This document shows, one piece after another, positions 31,929 through 41,236 of a stretch of 64,000 bases of DNA; the stretch's first letter is position 1, and the number at the start of each line of letters is the position of its first letter. The translations under genes were made by a program, and so were the position numbers. Origin of the DNA: CAKVON01 sp902475665. Its GTDB lineage: Bacteria; Actinomycetota; Coriobacteriia; Coriobacteriales; Atopobiaceae. The notes below the pieces were generated by a model, which saw only the letters and a list, made by a program, of their open reading frames with translations, made no database searches and was not told where the DNA came from. The stretch is taken from contig JAWQCY010000004.1 in assembly GCA_036321795.1 (NCBI GenBank), forward strand, positions 62,001-126,000, in the 5' to 3' direction.

Positions 31929-33455
31929 ATGACGCGACCGGGCACCATGGCACTCGCCACCGACGGAAGGGACCGAGTCTTGGCCTTTAATATGCACCGA
32001 AGCGAAAACCATGGTCACGGGCCCATCACGGGCGCCATCGCCCGCGCGAGGCTGGCCGTGGGCGAGGCCTCCGACAAGCACGAGAGCCGTCGTCGCGAGC
32101 GTCAGATCAGGCGCGGCCGCAACCCGGACGAGCCGGGCGAGCCGCCGTTTCTGGTTCGCCTGGCCGACCACTGGTGGAACCGCGTGATCACGGCGGTGTA
32201 CTCGGGCAGCCTGTCCGACCAGACCGAGCAGTACGCCGCCCACAGCGGCGGGCGCGACTACGTCTGGAACACGATCGGCATGGCGACGTGGGGCTTCCTG
32301 TTCCCGATGCTGACGATCGTCGCCACGTGGTTTTCCGGCGTCGAGCACGCGGGCATGTTCTCGATGGCGTTTACCGTGGGCTCGGTGCTCATGTGGATGG
32401 GCAACTACGGCGTGCGCACCTACCAGGTGTCCGACGTCGACGAGGGCCACTCCTTCTACGACTACCTGATCTGCCGCATCATGACGTGCCTGGCCATGGT
32501 CGTCGCCGGCATGGTCTTCTGCCGCGTGCGCGGCTACGTCGAGCCGATGCTTTCCATCAGCCTGGGCGTCTTCGGCTTCCGCGTCGTCGACGCGATGGCC
32601 GACGTCTTCGAGGGGCGCCTGCAGCAGTGCGACAAGCTCTACCTGGCGGGCATCTCGCAGACCATCCGATCGGTCGCGGGCGCGCTGTTCTTCTCGGTAG
32701 TGATATTGGTGACGCGCAACATCGGCGCAGCCTCGGTGGCCATGTTGGTCGGCGGCGTCGCGTCACTCGTGCTGGTGACGGTACCCCTGGGCTTTTTGGA
32801 GACCGAGCCGCCCAGGCGCGCGACCTTCGTGGAGGTCCGCGAGATCTTCCGCGAGTGCCTGCCGCTCTTCTCGGCACTGTTTCTGTACTCGCTGATCGAC
32901 TGCGTGCCCAAGCTCGTGATGGAGAACAGCCTGAGCTACGACAACCAGCTGTACTTCAACGCGATGTACTTCCCCACCCACTCAATCATCATGGCGGCGG
33001 GAATCCTGTACAAGCCGCAACTGGTGCGCCTTGCCAACATCTGGGCGCAACCCGACCAACGCCGCAGGTTCTCGCTAATCGTGTTCGCGATGATTGCGCT
33101 GATCGCGGGCATCTCCGTCGCGGTGGGCGCCTTCATCCTGTGGCTGGGCATCCCCATCATGAACTTCATGTACGGCCTGGACTTCGAGCCGTACACCGCA
33201 CTGTTCCTGGTGATGGTGGGCGCGGGGTTCTTGGGTGCCGCGATCGACTTCCTGTACCAGATCATCACCGTGTTGCGCGCGCAGGGCGCCGTGACCAGAA
33301 TCTACGCGATCGCGTTCGTGCTTTCGATCCTGGTGTCGGAGCTGCTGGTCAACTTCGCACAGCTGTCCGGCGCGGTCGTCGCTTCGTGCGTGTCGATGGC
33401 GGTGCTGTTTGCGCTGCTGCTGACAGAATACTTCGCGATCCGCAAGCGCGGGTAG
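31929..33455 (+). CDS. Polysaccharide/lipid flippase (MOP superfamily, Wzx-like)
   Basis: 508 aa from ATG 31929 (GAGGTACGTGGA); ATG 31947 or 31992 are alternatives. The first 80 residues are charged and cytoplasmic (RRERQIRRGRNPDEPGE), then about 12-14 membrane helices with NTIGMATWGFLFPMLTIVA, ENSLSYDNQLYFNAMYFP and a repeated two-half layout of oligosaccharide flippases. It would move a lipid-linked glycan across the membrane. No glycosyltransferases are adjacent, so the substrate is open. Confidence 0.78.
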   Translation: MTRPGTMALATDGRDRVLAFNMHRSENHGHGPITGAIARARLAVGEASDKHESRRRERQIRRGRNPDEPGEPPFLVRLADHWWNRVITAVYSGSLSDQTEQYAAHSGGRDYVWNTIGMATWGFLFPMLTIVATWFSGVEHAGMFSMAFTVGSVLMWMGNYGVRTYQVSDVDEGHSFYDYLICRIMTCLAMVVAGMVFCRVRGYVEPMLSISLGVFGFRVVDAMADVFEGRLQQCDKLYLAGISQTIRSVAGALFFSVVILVTRNIGAASVAMLVGGVASLVLVTVPLGFLETEPPRRATFVEVREIFRECLPLFSALFLYSLIDCVPKLVMENSLSYDNQLYFNAMYFPTHSIIMAAGILYKPQLVRLANIWAQPDQRRRFSLIVFAMIALIAGISVAVGAFILWLGIPIMNFMYGLDFEPYTALFLVMVGAGFLGAAIDFLYQIITVLRAQGAVTRIYAIAFVLSILVSELLVNFAQLSGAVVASCVSMAVLFALLLTEYFAIRKRG

Positions 33456-33493
33456 CGGCGGGTTGACGGCGAAGGCAGCCCCGCAAACAGAAA

Positions 33494-33526
33494 GGCAGGG
33501 CCGCACCACGAAGGCACGGCCCTGCC
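33494..33526 (-). terminator. Terminator of aspS (possibly bidirectional)
   Basis: Perfect GGCAGGGCCG/CGGCCCTGCC stem, 13-nt loop; minus strand continues TTTCTGTTT. Confidence 0.82.
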
Positions 33527-33567
33527 GAAGATACTAATTTGCAACCAGAAGACACCTCGCGCACAGA

Positions 33568-35340
33568 CTACAGGAGCCTCAGCGAGACCTCCTTGAGCTG
33601 CTTGGTGGACACCTCGGAGGGGGCGTCGCTCATGAGGTCCGAGCCACTGGACGTCTTGGGGAACGCCATGACGTCGCGGATCGAGTCGCCGCCGGCGAGC
33701 AGCATGCAGACGCGGTCCAGGCCCAGGGCGAAGCCGCCCATGGGAGGCGCGCCGAAGGCGAGGGCGTCCAGCAGGAAGCCGAACTGCTCGCGCGCGCCCT
33801 CCTCGGTGAAGCCGAGCATCTTGAGGATGGCCATCTGCATCTCGGCGTTGTGGATGCGCATGCCACCGCCGCCGGCCTCGAAGCCGTCCATGACGAAGTC
33901 GTAGGTGTAGGAGCCCACGGCCAGCGGGTCGGCCATGATCTTGTCGGGGTCGGTCTCGGTCGGCAGGGTGAAGGGCTGGTGCTCGGCCTCGTAGCGCTTG
34001 GTCTCCTCGTCCCAGTGGAACAGCGGGAAGTTGACGACCCACAGCAGGTCGTGGCCCTCACGCGGCAGCTCCAGGGCGTCGGCCATGTGACGGCGCATGC
34101 CGCCCAGGATCTCGTCGGCGTGCAGGCGGCTCTCGACGGCGAACATCACGAGGTCGCCGGGCTCGACGTCCATCTCGGCGCGGAGCGCGGCCATCTCCTC
34201 GTCCGAGAAGAACTTGACGATGGGGCTGGTGACGGAGCCGTCCTCGCGGAAGGCGATGTAGGCCAGGCCCTTGGCGCCGAACTCGCTGGCGACGTCGGCC
34301 AGCTTGTCGATCTTGGCACGGGGCCACTTGCCGGCGCCCTTGGCGTTGATCGCCTTGACGAAGGTCTTCTCGTCCGCGGCAGCGCTCGCGAAGAGCTTGA
34401 ACTTGGAGTTGGAGAAGATCGGCGTGACGTCGTGCAGCTCCATGCCGTAACGGGTGTCGGGCTTGTCGGAGCCGTAGGTGTCCATGGCGTCCCAGTACTG
34501 GATGCGACGCAGCGGGAGCTGGACGTCGACACCCATCTTGCCCAGGGCCTCGCCCAGGACGGTCTCGATGCAGCCCATGACGTCATCCTGGTCGACGAAC
34601 GACATCTCGACGTCGACCTGGGTGAACTCGGGCTGGCGGTCGGCGCGCAGGTCCTCGTCGCGGAAGCACTTGGCAACCTGGTAGTAGCGCTCGACGCCAC
34701 CGATCATGAGCAGCTGCTTGAGCAGCTGCGGGGACTGCGGCAGGGCGTAGAAGTGACCCGGCTGCATGCGGGACGGGACCAGGAAGTCGCGCGCGCCCTC
34801 GGGGGTCGACTTGAACAGCGCGGGGGTCTCGACCTCGGTGAACTGGGCGTTGTGGAAGGCCTCGCGCACGGCGAAGGTGAAGTCGCTGCGCATCTTGAGG
34901 TTGGCCATCATCTTGGGACGACGGATGTCGAGGTAGCGGTAGCGCAGGCGCACGTCCTCGGAGGTGTCGATGCCGTCCTCGATCTGGAACGCGGGGGTCT
35001 TCGAGGTGTTGAGGACCTCGAGCTCGTTGACGAGGACCTCGACGTGGCCGGTGGCCATCTTCTCGTTGTCCTGGCCCTCGGGACGCTCGCGCACGACGCC
35101 GGTGACCTTGATCGGCCACTCGGAGCGGACGTCCTCGGCGGCGTGGAACGCGGTGCCGCCGGAGTGCTCGGGGTCGAAGGAGACCTGCGTCACGCCGTCG
35201 CGGTCGCGAAGGTCGATGAAGATGAGGCCGCCGTGGTCGCGGCGGTGCCAGACCCAACCGGTGAGCGTGACGGTCTCGCCGATGTTATCGGCGCGCAGCT
35301 CGCCGCAGGTGTGGGTGTGCATCGAAAAGGTATCGGTCAT
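33568..35340 (-). CDS. aspS: Aspartyl-tRNA synthetase (bacterial type)
   Basis: 590 aa. N-terminal OB fold (LTGWVWHRRDHGGLIFIDLRD), class II motif 2 around FRDEDLRADRQPEFTQVDVE, the inserted bacterial GAD domain (residues ~300-420), and motif 3 GFALGLDRVCMLL. Normal length for bacterial AspRS. Charges tRNA-Asp. Single-gene transcript with a terminator at 33494. Confidence 0.96.
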   Translation of the reverse strand: MTDTFSMHTHTCGELRADNIGETVTLTGWVWHRRDHGGLIFIDLRDRDGVTQVSFDPEHSGGTAFHAAEDVRSEWPIKVTGVVRERPEGQDNEKMATGHVEVLVNELEVLNTSKTPAFQIEDGIDTSEDVRLRYRYLDIRRPKMMANLKMRSDFTFAVREAFHNAQFTEVETPALFKSTPEGARDFLVPSRMQPGHFYALPQSPQLLKQLLMIGGVERYYQVAKCFRDEDLRADRQPEFTQVDVEMSFVDQDDVMGCIETVLGEALGKMGVDVQLPLRRIQYWDAMDTYGSDKPDTRYGMELHDVTPIFSNSKFKLFASAAADEKTFVKAINAKGAGKWPRAKIDKLADVASEFGAKGLAYIAFREDGSVTSPIVKFFSDEEMAALRAEMDVEPGDLVMFAVESRLHADEILGGMRRHMADALELPREGHDLLWVVNFPLFHWDEETKRYEAEHQPFTLPTETDPDKIMADPLAVGSYTYDFVMDGFEAGGGGMRIHNAEMQMAILKMLGFTEEGAREQFGFLLDALAFGAPPMGGFALGLDRVCMLLAGGDSIRDVMAFPKTSSGSDLMSDAPSEVSTKQLKEVSLRLL

Positions 35341-35501
35341 GCATGTTCCTCTCGTCTGCGCCGCCCCGTGCCGTTACGGGCGGCGACATCGTCAGACTGC
35401 GCGCGAGGCGTAGACGGCACCGGCGCGCGGGTTCCCATACTAGCAGCAACGGGCGGGCGCGTGACCCACCGCTGCCAAGGGCAACAAGTCATTAACGGTC
35501 G

Positions 35502-36758
35502 CTAGCCACGCAGGACGCAGGACTTCCTGTCGAACCCGTCGCCAAGCACCTGGGCGCAATAGTCGACGACCCACTTTCGCGAGAAGGACACGCTGCCCTG
35601 CACGGCGTTGATGCCGTTGGCGGAGGCAAGCTCGTCGGTGTAGGCATCCAGGCGGTACGTCGTCAGGTCGTGTCCGGTCAGGCGCTGGGTCACCACGGGC
35701 ACCAGCTCCCAGGAGGCCACGTGACAGGTGCCGTCCGAATCGCGCCGCAGGTCGACCTTGGCCATGCCACCCACCATGGTCTGGGCGGTGGGCTGCGTGG
35801 AGACGAAGTTGCCAAGCGACCAGAAGACCAGCGTCCGGTTGCCGCCCGAGCCCTTGACGGTCTCGACGGGCTCGATGACGTGCGGGTGGGTTCCGATGAT
35901 CACGTCGACCCCGGCGTCCGCCATGACCTGCGCCCAGCGGCGCTGTGACTCGTCGGGGGTCTCCTGGTACTCCGTCCCCCAGTGCGGGCAGGCTATGACC
36001 ACGTCGGCCTTGCCCTCCTTACGGGCGCGGGAGACGTCGTCGGCAATCAGGTCCTCGTCGAGCATGCGCACGGCATAGGGGTTGTCGGACGGAAGCGCGA
36101 TGCCGTTGGTCGAGAACGTGTAGTTGAGGATGGCGACGCGCATGCCGTTCTTCTCGGCAACGTAGATCTTGTCGTACGCCTTCTTGCTGTCTGCAAGGCC
36201 CAGCACGGCCGTGTCGGGGTGCTTCTTACGCCAGAAGGCGAGCTCGGACTCGATGCCCCTCTGACCCGCGTCCAGCGAGTGGTTGGTCGCACGGGTGACC
36301 ACGTTGAAGCCGGCGGCCACCTCGGCATCGCCGATCTCCTGCGGGCCGTTGAACATGGGGTAGCCCGAAAGGCCCAGCGACTCACCGCCCAAAGGCGTCT
36401 CCTGGTTGACGATGGCAATGTCGGCGGCCTGAGCATCTGCCTTGATGTTGGCGAACAGGTGCGCGTAGTCGCGCTTGCCTCCCGACTCGCCGCTCTCCCA
36501 CACGCCACGGTGGACCAAGACGTCGCCGACCATCATGACCGAGACGGTCCTCGACCGGGGCGCGGCGGCGTCCGTTACCTCGGGAAGGTTCTGCGGCGCC
36601 ATGCCGACCGGTGCGCCGTTGTGGGTTGCGGCGACGTTTGCGCCGGCTGCCGAGAAGGGCGAGCCGGGCGAAAGCACCGCCGCGAGCGCGAGCGCAATGG
36701 CCAGGCATGCCGCGGCCACTGCCGCGATGACGATGTTGCGACGGTTGCGCTGCCTCAT
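35502..36758 (-). CDS. CapA-family protein (poly-gamma-glutamate/capsule type), exported
   Basis: 418 aa, ATG 36758 with AAGGGGG. Signal anchor at residues 8-30 (IVIAAVAAACLAIALAL), linker, then the CapA metallophosphoesterase-like domain: SVMMVGDVLVHRG, VNQETPLGG, TNHSLDAG, ACPHWGTEYQETPD and IIGTHPHVIEPVE. Such proteins act outside the membrane; CapA of Bacillus assists poly-gamma-glutamate export. Actual role here unknown as no capBC lies nearby. The 13-mer motif lies 36 nt upstream. Confidence 0.88.
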   Translation of the reverse strand: MRQRNRRNIVIAAVAAACLAIALALAAVLSPGSPFSAAGANVAATHNGAPVGMAPQNLPEVTDAAAPRSRTVSVMMVGDVLVHRGVWESGESGGKRDYAHLFANIKADAQAADIAIVNQETPLGGESLGLSGYPMFNGPQEIGDAEVAAGFNVVTRATNHSLDAGQRGIESELAFWRKKHPDTAVLGLADSKKAYDKIYVAEKNGMRVAILNYTFSTNGIALPSDNPYAVRMLDEDLIADDVSRARKEGKADVVIACPHWGTEYQETPDESQRRWAQVMADAGVDVIIGTHPHVIEPVETVKGSGGNRTLVFWSLGNFVSTQPTAQTMVGGMAKVDLRRDSDGTCHVASWELVPVVTQRLTGHDLTTYRLDAYTDELASANGINAVQGSVSFSRKWVVDYCAQVLGDGFDRKSCVLRG

Positions 36759-36793
36759 GTAGTCGCCCCCCTTCGCGGGTCGCATGCCACACG

Positions 36794-36806
36794 GCACTTC
36801 TCGGCA
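36794..36806 (-). repeat. 13-mer TGCCGAGAAGTGC, copy 6 (intergenic)
   Basis: Exact minus-strand copy upstream of the CapA-like gene. Confidence 0.85.
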
Positions 36807-37022
36807 GGCCGTATTGCCAGAAGGGTAGCCCATCGAAGGCGGACGTGGGCACGGCGGTGGGCGCGCGGGGGCGAACGGCCCGTCGCACATACCAGTTGCC
36901 GACCAATCGGGCGCAGAAACAGCCGGTCGGCGGAATCGTTGGCAGATGCATGTATGAAACCCGCGCGGTCGGATAAATTTTCGTCATGCGAAGGTACTGT
37001 CCCAACGAGGAAAGGACGCGTC

Positions 37023-37328
37023 ATGGGCAAGAGGGCAACGGAGGCACTCGATCTGGATTACAACGGCCTGGTCGACTACCTTCACTCGAACCACTCCGTG
37101 TACATGAAGGTCGGGTCGGCCATGTATTACCTCACGGACGTCAACTTCCAGTCTTGGCGCGCCCAGGACACCAGCAAGCGTAACGAGAAGAACCACTACG
37201 TCGACTGCAGCGACCTCGTCCCCACGCTCGACGAGTTCCTCTCCATCCCCTTCATCAACGGCAGCAAGGTCGCCGACGTCTTCGACACCGCCAAGTTCTA
37301 CGCCTCGGTCAAGGGCGAGAAGGAATAG
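37023..37328 (+). CDS. 101-aa conserved-looking hypothetical protein
   Basis: ATG 37023 behind GAGGAAAGG. Soluble and acidic; LDYNGLVDYLHSNHSVYMKV near the N-terminus and CSDLVPTLDEFLSIPFINGS near the C-terminus. No cysteine cluster and no membrane segment. Strong SD, biased codon use like its neighbours and a terminator at 37409 show it is a real single-gene unit. I do not recognise the family. Confidence 0.75.
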   Translation: MGKRATEALDLDYNGLVDYLHSNHSVYMKVGSAMYYLTDVNFQSWRAQDTSKRNEKNHYVDCSDLVPTLDEFLSIPFINGSKVADVFDTAKFYASVKGEKE

Positions 37329-37408
37329 CGGCTGGGGGCGGCATCGCAACGACGTCTTCGCTCGAACCAACGTCGCGTGTTCGCAACCGGTAGCGCGCGG
37401 CATGCCCT

Positions 37409-37439
37409 GGTCGGGGTCCCTCGGGACCCCGACCTTTTT
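37409..37439 (+). terminator. Rho-independent terminator
   Basis: Perfect 12-bp GGTCGGGGTCCC/GGGACCCCGACC stem, 2-nt loop as drawn, TTTTT after it, about 80 nt past the 37328 stop. Confidence 0.9.
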
Positions 37440-37511
37440 GTGTCGGCGGTGCTCGCGGCGGGCCGTGCTCGCGGCGGCAACATTTGCGCCAGCCGTGTTT
37501 GCGTCAGCCGC

Positions 37512-38600
37512 TTACGGGAGGCTGACCTCGGCAAACCCCGCCGAAGCGAAGCGCGCGGGCCATGCCGTGCGCACGAGGACAGCCTGGCCTGTCACGGGAT
37601 GTTCGAACGACTCCTCGTACGCGTGCAGTATGAGCGGGCCGCGAGCGGCGGCGCCTCGGGCATACAGCGGGTCGCCCAGGATCGGAAAGCCCATCGAGGC
37701 CAGGTGCACGCGGATCTGGTGACGCCGCCCGGTGCCGAGCTCGGCCAAGACCAGGCTCGCGCGCGGGCCCGACGCAAGAAGCGTCACCGTGGTGAGCGCG
37801 GGCTTTGCCGCCTGGCCGCGGGCACGGGCGGCATCACGTCCTCCGCGGTGGCTGGCACCGCGAGCGCCGCGGCCGCCGTCGGCCGCGCGCCGCTCCACGC
37901 GCATGCGGCGAGAGTCGTGCCTGTCGCGCGCGATTGCCAGCTCCACGCGGCGCGTCCCCGTGGGAAAGCCGGGGCCAACGAGCGCCAGATAGCGCTTGGC
38001 AATCGAGTCGTGGCCAGCCACCAGCGCGTCGAACGCGGGCTGGAACTGCGACGTCTTCGAGAACAGCACGACGCCGGTGGTCTCCAGATCCAGGCGCTGC
38101 ACGGGCTGCGCCATCGCCGCGCTGCCGAGAAGTGCGCGCGAGGCCAGGCACTCCCTGACAAGGTCCGTCAGGTTTGTGACGCCGGTACCGTCCCCATGGA
38201 TCAGGACACCCGCGTCCTTCTCGACAGCAAGGCAGAAGGGGTCCTCGTACAGCACGCGCACGCCGGCACGGGGGCACGAACCCGCGGGAAAGCGCGGCCC
38301 TCCGACGTCGCGCGCCACGGCGGCACGACCCTCCCCGACGAACGGCTCGAGCGCAAACTCGATCACGTCGCCTGCGGACAGGCGCGACCCTCCCCCCAGG
38401 CGGGCGGGACCATGCTGCCCGTTGGCGTCTGCCACGCGGCTGGCATAGCCGGACTCGAACTCGTGGGTCGCGCTCACGCGGGACATGCCCAACGACAGCG
38501 CCAGCGCCTGGGCCGAGCACGGCGCCAGCGCCCGTACGCACAGACGCCCCTCCGCCACGGTCTCGATCGTGGCAAGGGACGTCTGCAAGGTTTCCGTCAT
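37512..38600 (-). CDS. RluA-family pseudouridine synthase
   Basis: 362 aa, ATG 38600, 13 nt after hisS. Catalytic region QPVQRLDLETTGVVLFSKT with the active Asp (the common HRLD reads QRLD), followed by AKRYLALVGPGFPTGTRRVE and RRHQIRVHLASMGFPILGD, all RluA signatures. The N-terminal 100 residues are a diverged S4-like part. A 40-aa Arg/Gly/Ala-rich stretch (RRAADGGRGARGASHRGGRD) interrupts the domain. Modifies rRNA or tRNA uridines; target unknown. Confidence 0.88.
   Translation of the reverse strand: MTETLQTSLATIETVAEGRLCVRALAPCSAQALALSLGMSRVSATHEFESGYASRVADANGQHGPARLGGGSRLSAGDVIEFALEPFVGEGRAAVARDVGGPRFPAGSCPRAGVRVLYEDPFCLAVEKDAGVLIHGDGTGVTNLTDLVRECLASRALLGSAAMAQPVQRLDLETTGVVLFSKTSQFQPAFDALVAGHDSIAKRYLALVGPGFPTGTRRVELAIARDRHDSRRMRVERRAADGGRGARGASHRGGRDAARARGQAAKPALTTVTLLASGPRASLVLAELGTGRRHQIRVHLASMGFPILGDPLYARGAAARGPLILHAYEESFEHPVTGQAVLVRTAWPARFASAGFAEVSLP
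38123..38135 (+). repeat. 13-mer TGCCGAGAAGTGC, copy 7 (inside the RluA-like gene)
   Basis: Exact plus-strand copy in coding sequence; a one-mismatch copy lies at 39705-39717 in hisS. Confidence 0.85.
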
Positions 38601-38613
38601 CTGCCGGCAGGCC

Positions 38614-39927
38614 TTACGCCAGGCAGGCCGCCACGTGGGCCGCAAGCTCGGGCATGGGGACGCTGACCTGCTCGTGCGTGGACATGTCGCGCACGGTCGC
38701 GCTGCCGCTGGCGACCTCGTCGGCGCCCAGCACCACGCACAGGCGCGCGTTGTGCTTGTCGGCCTGCTTGAACTGCGACTTGAGCGAGCGTCCCTGGTAG
38801 TCGGCCTCGGTGCGCACGCCGGCCTGCCTCAGCGCCAGCGTTGCCGAGAAGACCGCGTCGCGCTGCTCGGGCGAGGCGCAGGCGACGTACACGCAGGAGG
38901 GCTCGTCACCCTCGAGCGAGACGCCCTGCGCGGCCAGTGCCAGCGCGATGCGCTCGAAGCCGACGGCAAAGCCGATGCCGGGGGTGGGCTTGCCGCCCTC
39001 GAGCTCCATCAGGCCGTCGTAGCGGCCACCGCCGCCGATGGCACCGACGCCACCGCCGATGGCCTCGACCTCGAAGACCGTGCGGGTGTAGTAGTCCAGG
39101 CCGCGCACGAGCGTCGGGTCCTCCACATAGGCGATGCCCGCCTCGTCCAGGTAGCGCTTGACATGTGCGTAGTGCTCGGCGCACTCGTCGCACAGGTTCT
39201 GGTGGACCAGCGGGGCGTCGGCCATGACCTCGCGGCAGTGCTCGTTCTTGCAGTCGAAGGCGCGCAGCGGGTTGATCTCGGCGCGCTCGCGGCACTCGTC
39301 GCACATCTCGTCGGCGTGGTCGAGGATGAACTGGCGGACCTTCTCGCGATAGGCGGGACGGCAGGCGGCGTCGCCCATCGAGTTGATCATCAGGCGCAGG
39401 CCGGACGGGTCGAAGCCCAGGCGCTTGTAGAACTCCATCAGCATGATGATGCACTCGGCATCGGCCGCGGGGTCGGGGGCGCCCAGCCACTCGACACCGA
39501 CCTGGTGGAACTGGCGCAGGCGACCCTTCTGCGGGCGCTCGCCGCGGAACATCGCCTCGGCGTACCACAGCTTCTTCGGGGCGCCGCCCTGCGGCACGAA
39601 GTTGTTCTCGACGGCGGCGCGGACGACGCCCGCGGTGCCCTCGGGACGCATGGCCATGCGCTGTCGCGGCTTCAGGCCCTTCTCGCTACCCGACTCGAGC
39701 ATGTTGTCGAGAAGTGCGCCCGAGAAGACGCGGAACATCTCCTTGCGCACGACGTCGGTGGACTCGCCGATGCCGTGGACGAAGGTGTCGACCTGCTCGA
39801 TCGCGGGGGTCTCGATCATGTCGAAGCCGTAGGAGCCAAACAGCTCGCGTGCGACGTCGGTCATGTGCTGCCAGGCGCGCATGTAGCCGCCGAACAGATC
39901 CTCGGTACCCTGAACCTTCTGGGCCAT
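38614..39927 (-). CDS. hisS: Histidyl-tRNA synthetase
   Basis: 437 aa; ATG 39927 after GAGAGGGACC. Motif 1 region GFDMIETPAIEQVDTFV, motif 2 MAMRPEGTAGVVRA, HisA/HisB boxes LVRGLDYYTRTVFE and GGGGRYDGL, and the C-terminal anticodon domain (VYVACASPEQ...). Full bacterial length. Charges tRNA-His. First gene of a pair with the pseudouridine synthase. Confidence 0.95.
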   Translation of the reverse strand: MAQKVQGTEDLFGGYMRAWQHMTDVARELFGSYGFDMIETPAIEQVDTFVHGIGESTDVVRKEMFRVFSGALLDNMLESGSEKGLKPRQRMAMRPEGTAGVVRAAVENNFVPQGGAPKKLWYAEAMFRGERPQKGRLRQFHQVGVEWLGAPDPAADAECIIMLMEFYKRLGFDPSGLRLMINSMGDAACRPAYREKVRQFILDHADEMCDECRERAEINPLRAFDCKNEHCREVMADAPLVHQNLCDECAEHYAHVKRYLDEAGIAYVEDPTLVRGLDYYTRTVFEVEAIGGGVGAIGGGGRYDGLMELEGGKPTPGIGFAVGFERIALALAAQGVSLEGDEPSCVYVACASPEQRDAVFSATLALRQAGVRTEADYQGRSLKSQFKQADKHNARLCVVLGADEVASGSATVRDMSTHEQVSVPMPELAAHVAACLA

Positions 39928-40010
39928 CTTCGGTCCCTCTCCCCTCATGCGGGCAGGGCCCGCGCAAATGTCCCGCACAAGCCCACGCGCGCCCGCGCGT
40001 CAGTCATATA

Positions 40011-40958
40011 TCACGACATGATAGCGTTGCCCGTGCCCGTAGGTTGCTCGCGCAGCACGTCACGAAACTCGCCGATGGCGCTCCACACGTGCTCGGAGCG
40101 CTTCCAAGCCACCGAGATCCAGAAGCTTGCGCGGTCGGACAGCGTGATCGTGCGCAGGTCACCACGGCTGCGACCCGCAAAGATCGTCCTGACCATCTCC
40201 TCCGGGCAGAACACCGCGCCCACGCCGCGCTCGGCCAACGCCACCAGCGTCTCGGAGTTGGTCGAGAACGCCTTGACCCTTGGCGAGAAGCCCGCCCGCT
40301 CGAACTCGCTGCGCGACAGGTCGCCCGGCACGTCGCGCTCGCCCAACAGCAGGTAGGGGCAGTCGGCCATCGGCCTCAGGCTACCCGTGCGCTGGACCTG
40401 GCCCACGACCTGCTCGGCGCGCTCTCCGTACAGGCCATCCAACAGTGACTGTGCGACGACCAGCACGACACGCTCCCGGTAGAGGCGCTCGACCACCAGC
40501 TGCGGCACGTCGAGCGGCATCGTGGCGATCGCCATGTCGATGCGTCCCTCCTTGAGTAGTTCGACGAGCTCGTCGTTCTCCCCCTCGCGCAGCATGACCG
40601 TGATGCCGGGAAACCGCTCCTGGAACGCCGCGATCGCGTCGGGCATGAGCATATGGCCGCGGGTGGAGGCGATGCCCACGCTCAGAACGCCGCCGCGGTC
40701 ACCGACGATGTCGCGGAACTCCTGCTCCATCGAGCGGCGAAGCGCCTGGAAGCGGCGCGCGTACCCGAGGAACTTCTCGCCAGACGCGGTGAGCGCGATG
40801 GGAACGCTGCGACGGACCAGCTTGACCCCGAGCTCGCGCTCGACGTTTGCCACGTGGGCAGACAACGTCTGTTGGGTGATGCCGATGCGCTCCGCCGCGC
40901 GCGTGAAGCTGCGCTCCTCGGCAAGCGCGACGAAGTAGTCCATGCTCTGCAGGTTCAT
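40011..40958 (-). CDS. LysR-family transcriptional regulator
   Basis: 315 aa, ATG 40958 with GGGGAGGG. N-terminal winged HTH MDYFVALAEERSFTRAAERI then QTLSAHVANVERELGVKL; C-terminal periplasmic-binding-like sensor domain with GVLSVGIASTRGHMLMPDAI. Divergent from the NhaC antiporter gene with a T-N11-A type box between them (41117-41141), the normal layout for a LysR regulator and its target. Confidence 0.92.
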   Translation of the reverse strand: MNLQSMDYFVALAEERSFTRAAERIGITQQTLSAHVANVERELGVKLVRRSVPIALTASGEKFLGYARRFQALRRSMEQEFRDIVGDRGGVLSVGIASTRGHMLMPDAIAAFQERFPGITVMLREGENDELVELLKEGRIDMAIATMPLDVPQLVVERLYRERVVLVVAQSLLDGLYGERAEQVVGQVQRTGSLRPMADCPYLLLGERDVPGDLSRSEFERAGFSPRVKAFSTNSETLVALAERGVGAVFCPEEMVRTIFAGRSRGDLRTITLSDRASFWISVAWKRSEHVWSAIGEFRDVLREQPTGTGNAIMS

Positions 40959-41116
40959 GGTCACCCTCCCCGTCGGTCGCCCGACAACGACGTCCGTCTT
41001 TCGTCGGTGCCCTCCACTCGCGACCGCATTCCGACCGTCCGCCTCAAGCGTCGAGGGCAGCAACGGCAACCCGCGTCGACTATTGCGCGAATATTTCGGG
41101 TCACAAATTTTGCTTG

Positions 41117-41141
41117 TAACTAATACGCATATTAACAGTTA
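41117..41141. promoter_or_regulatory. LysR-type operator between LysR and nhaC genes
   Basis: TAACT-N15-AGTTA inverted repeat with inner AATA/TATT symmetry, in an AT-rich stretch of an otherwise GC-rich intergenic region. Position and form fit a LysR recognition site. Confidence 0.55.
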
Positions 41142-41236
41142 GACACAGAACGATTTGGCACGTACGGTAGGGAATGCAGATTAGGGGGCATCTCCCCGCA
41201 AGATATGATTAAAAACGAAGGGAAGCCCCGCAAATA

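Noticed and set aside
33850..35505. 551-codon plus-strand frame opposite aspS
   Set aside because: Shadow of aspS; no protein features.
37375..38666. 429-codon plus-strand frame opposite the RluA-like gene
   Set aside because: Antisense of a gene with clear RluA motifs.
38485..40356. 623-codon plus-strand frame across rluA-like, hisS and LysR genes
   Set aside because: Antisense to three recognised genes.
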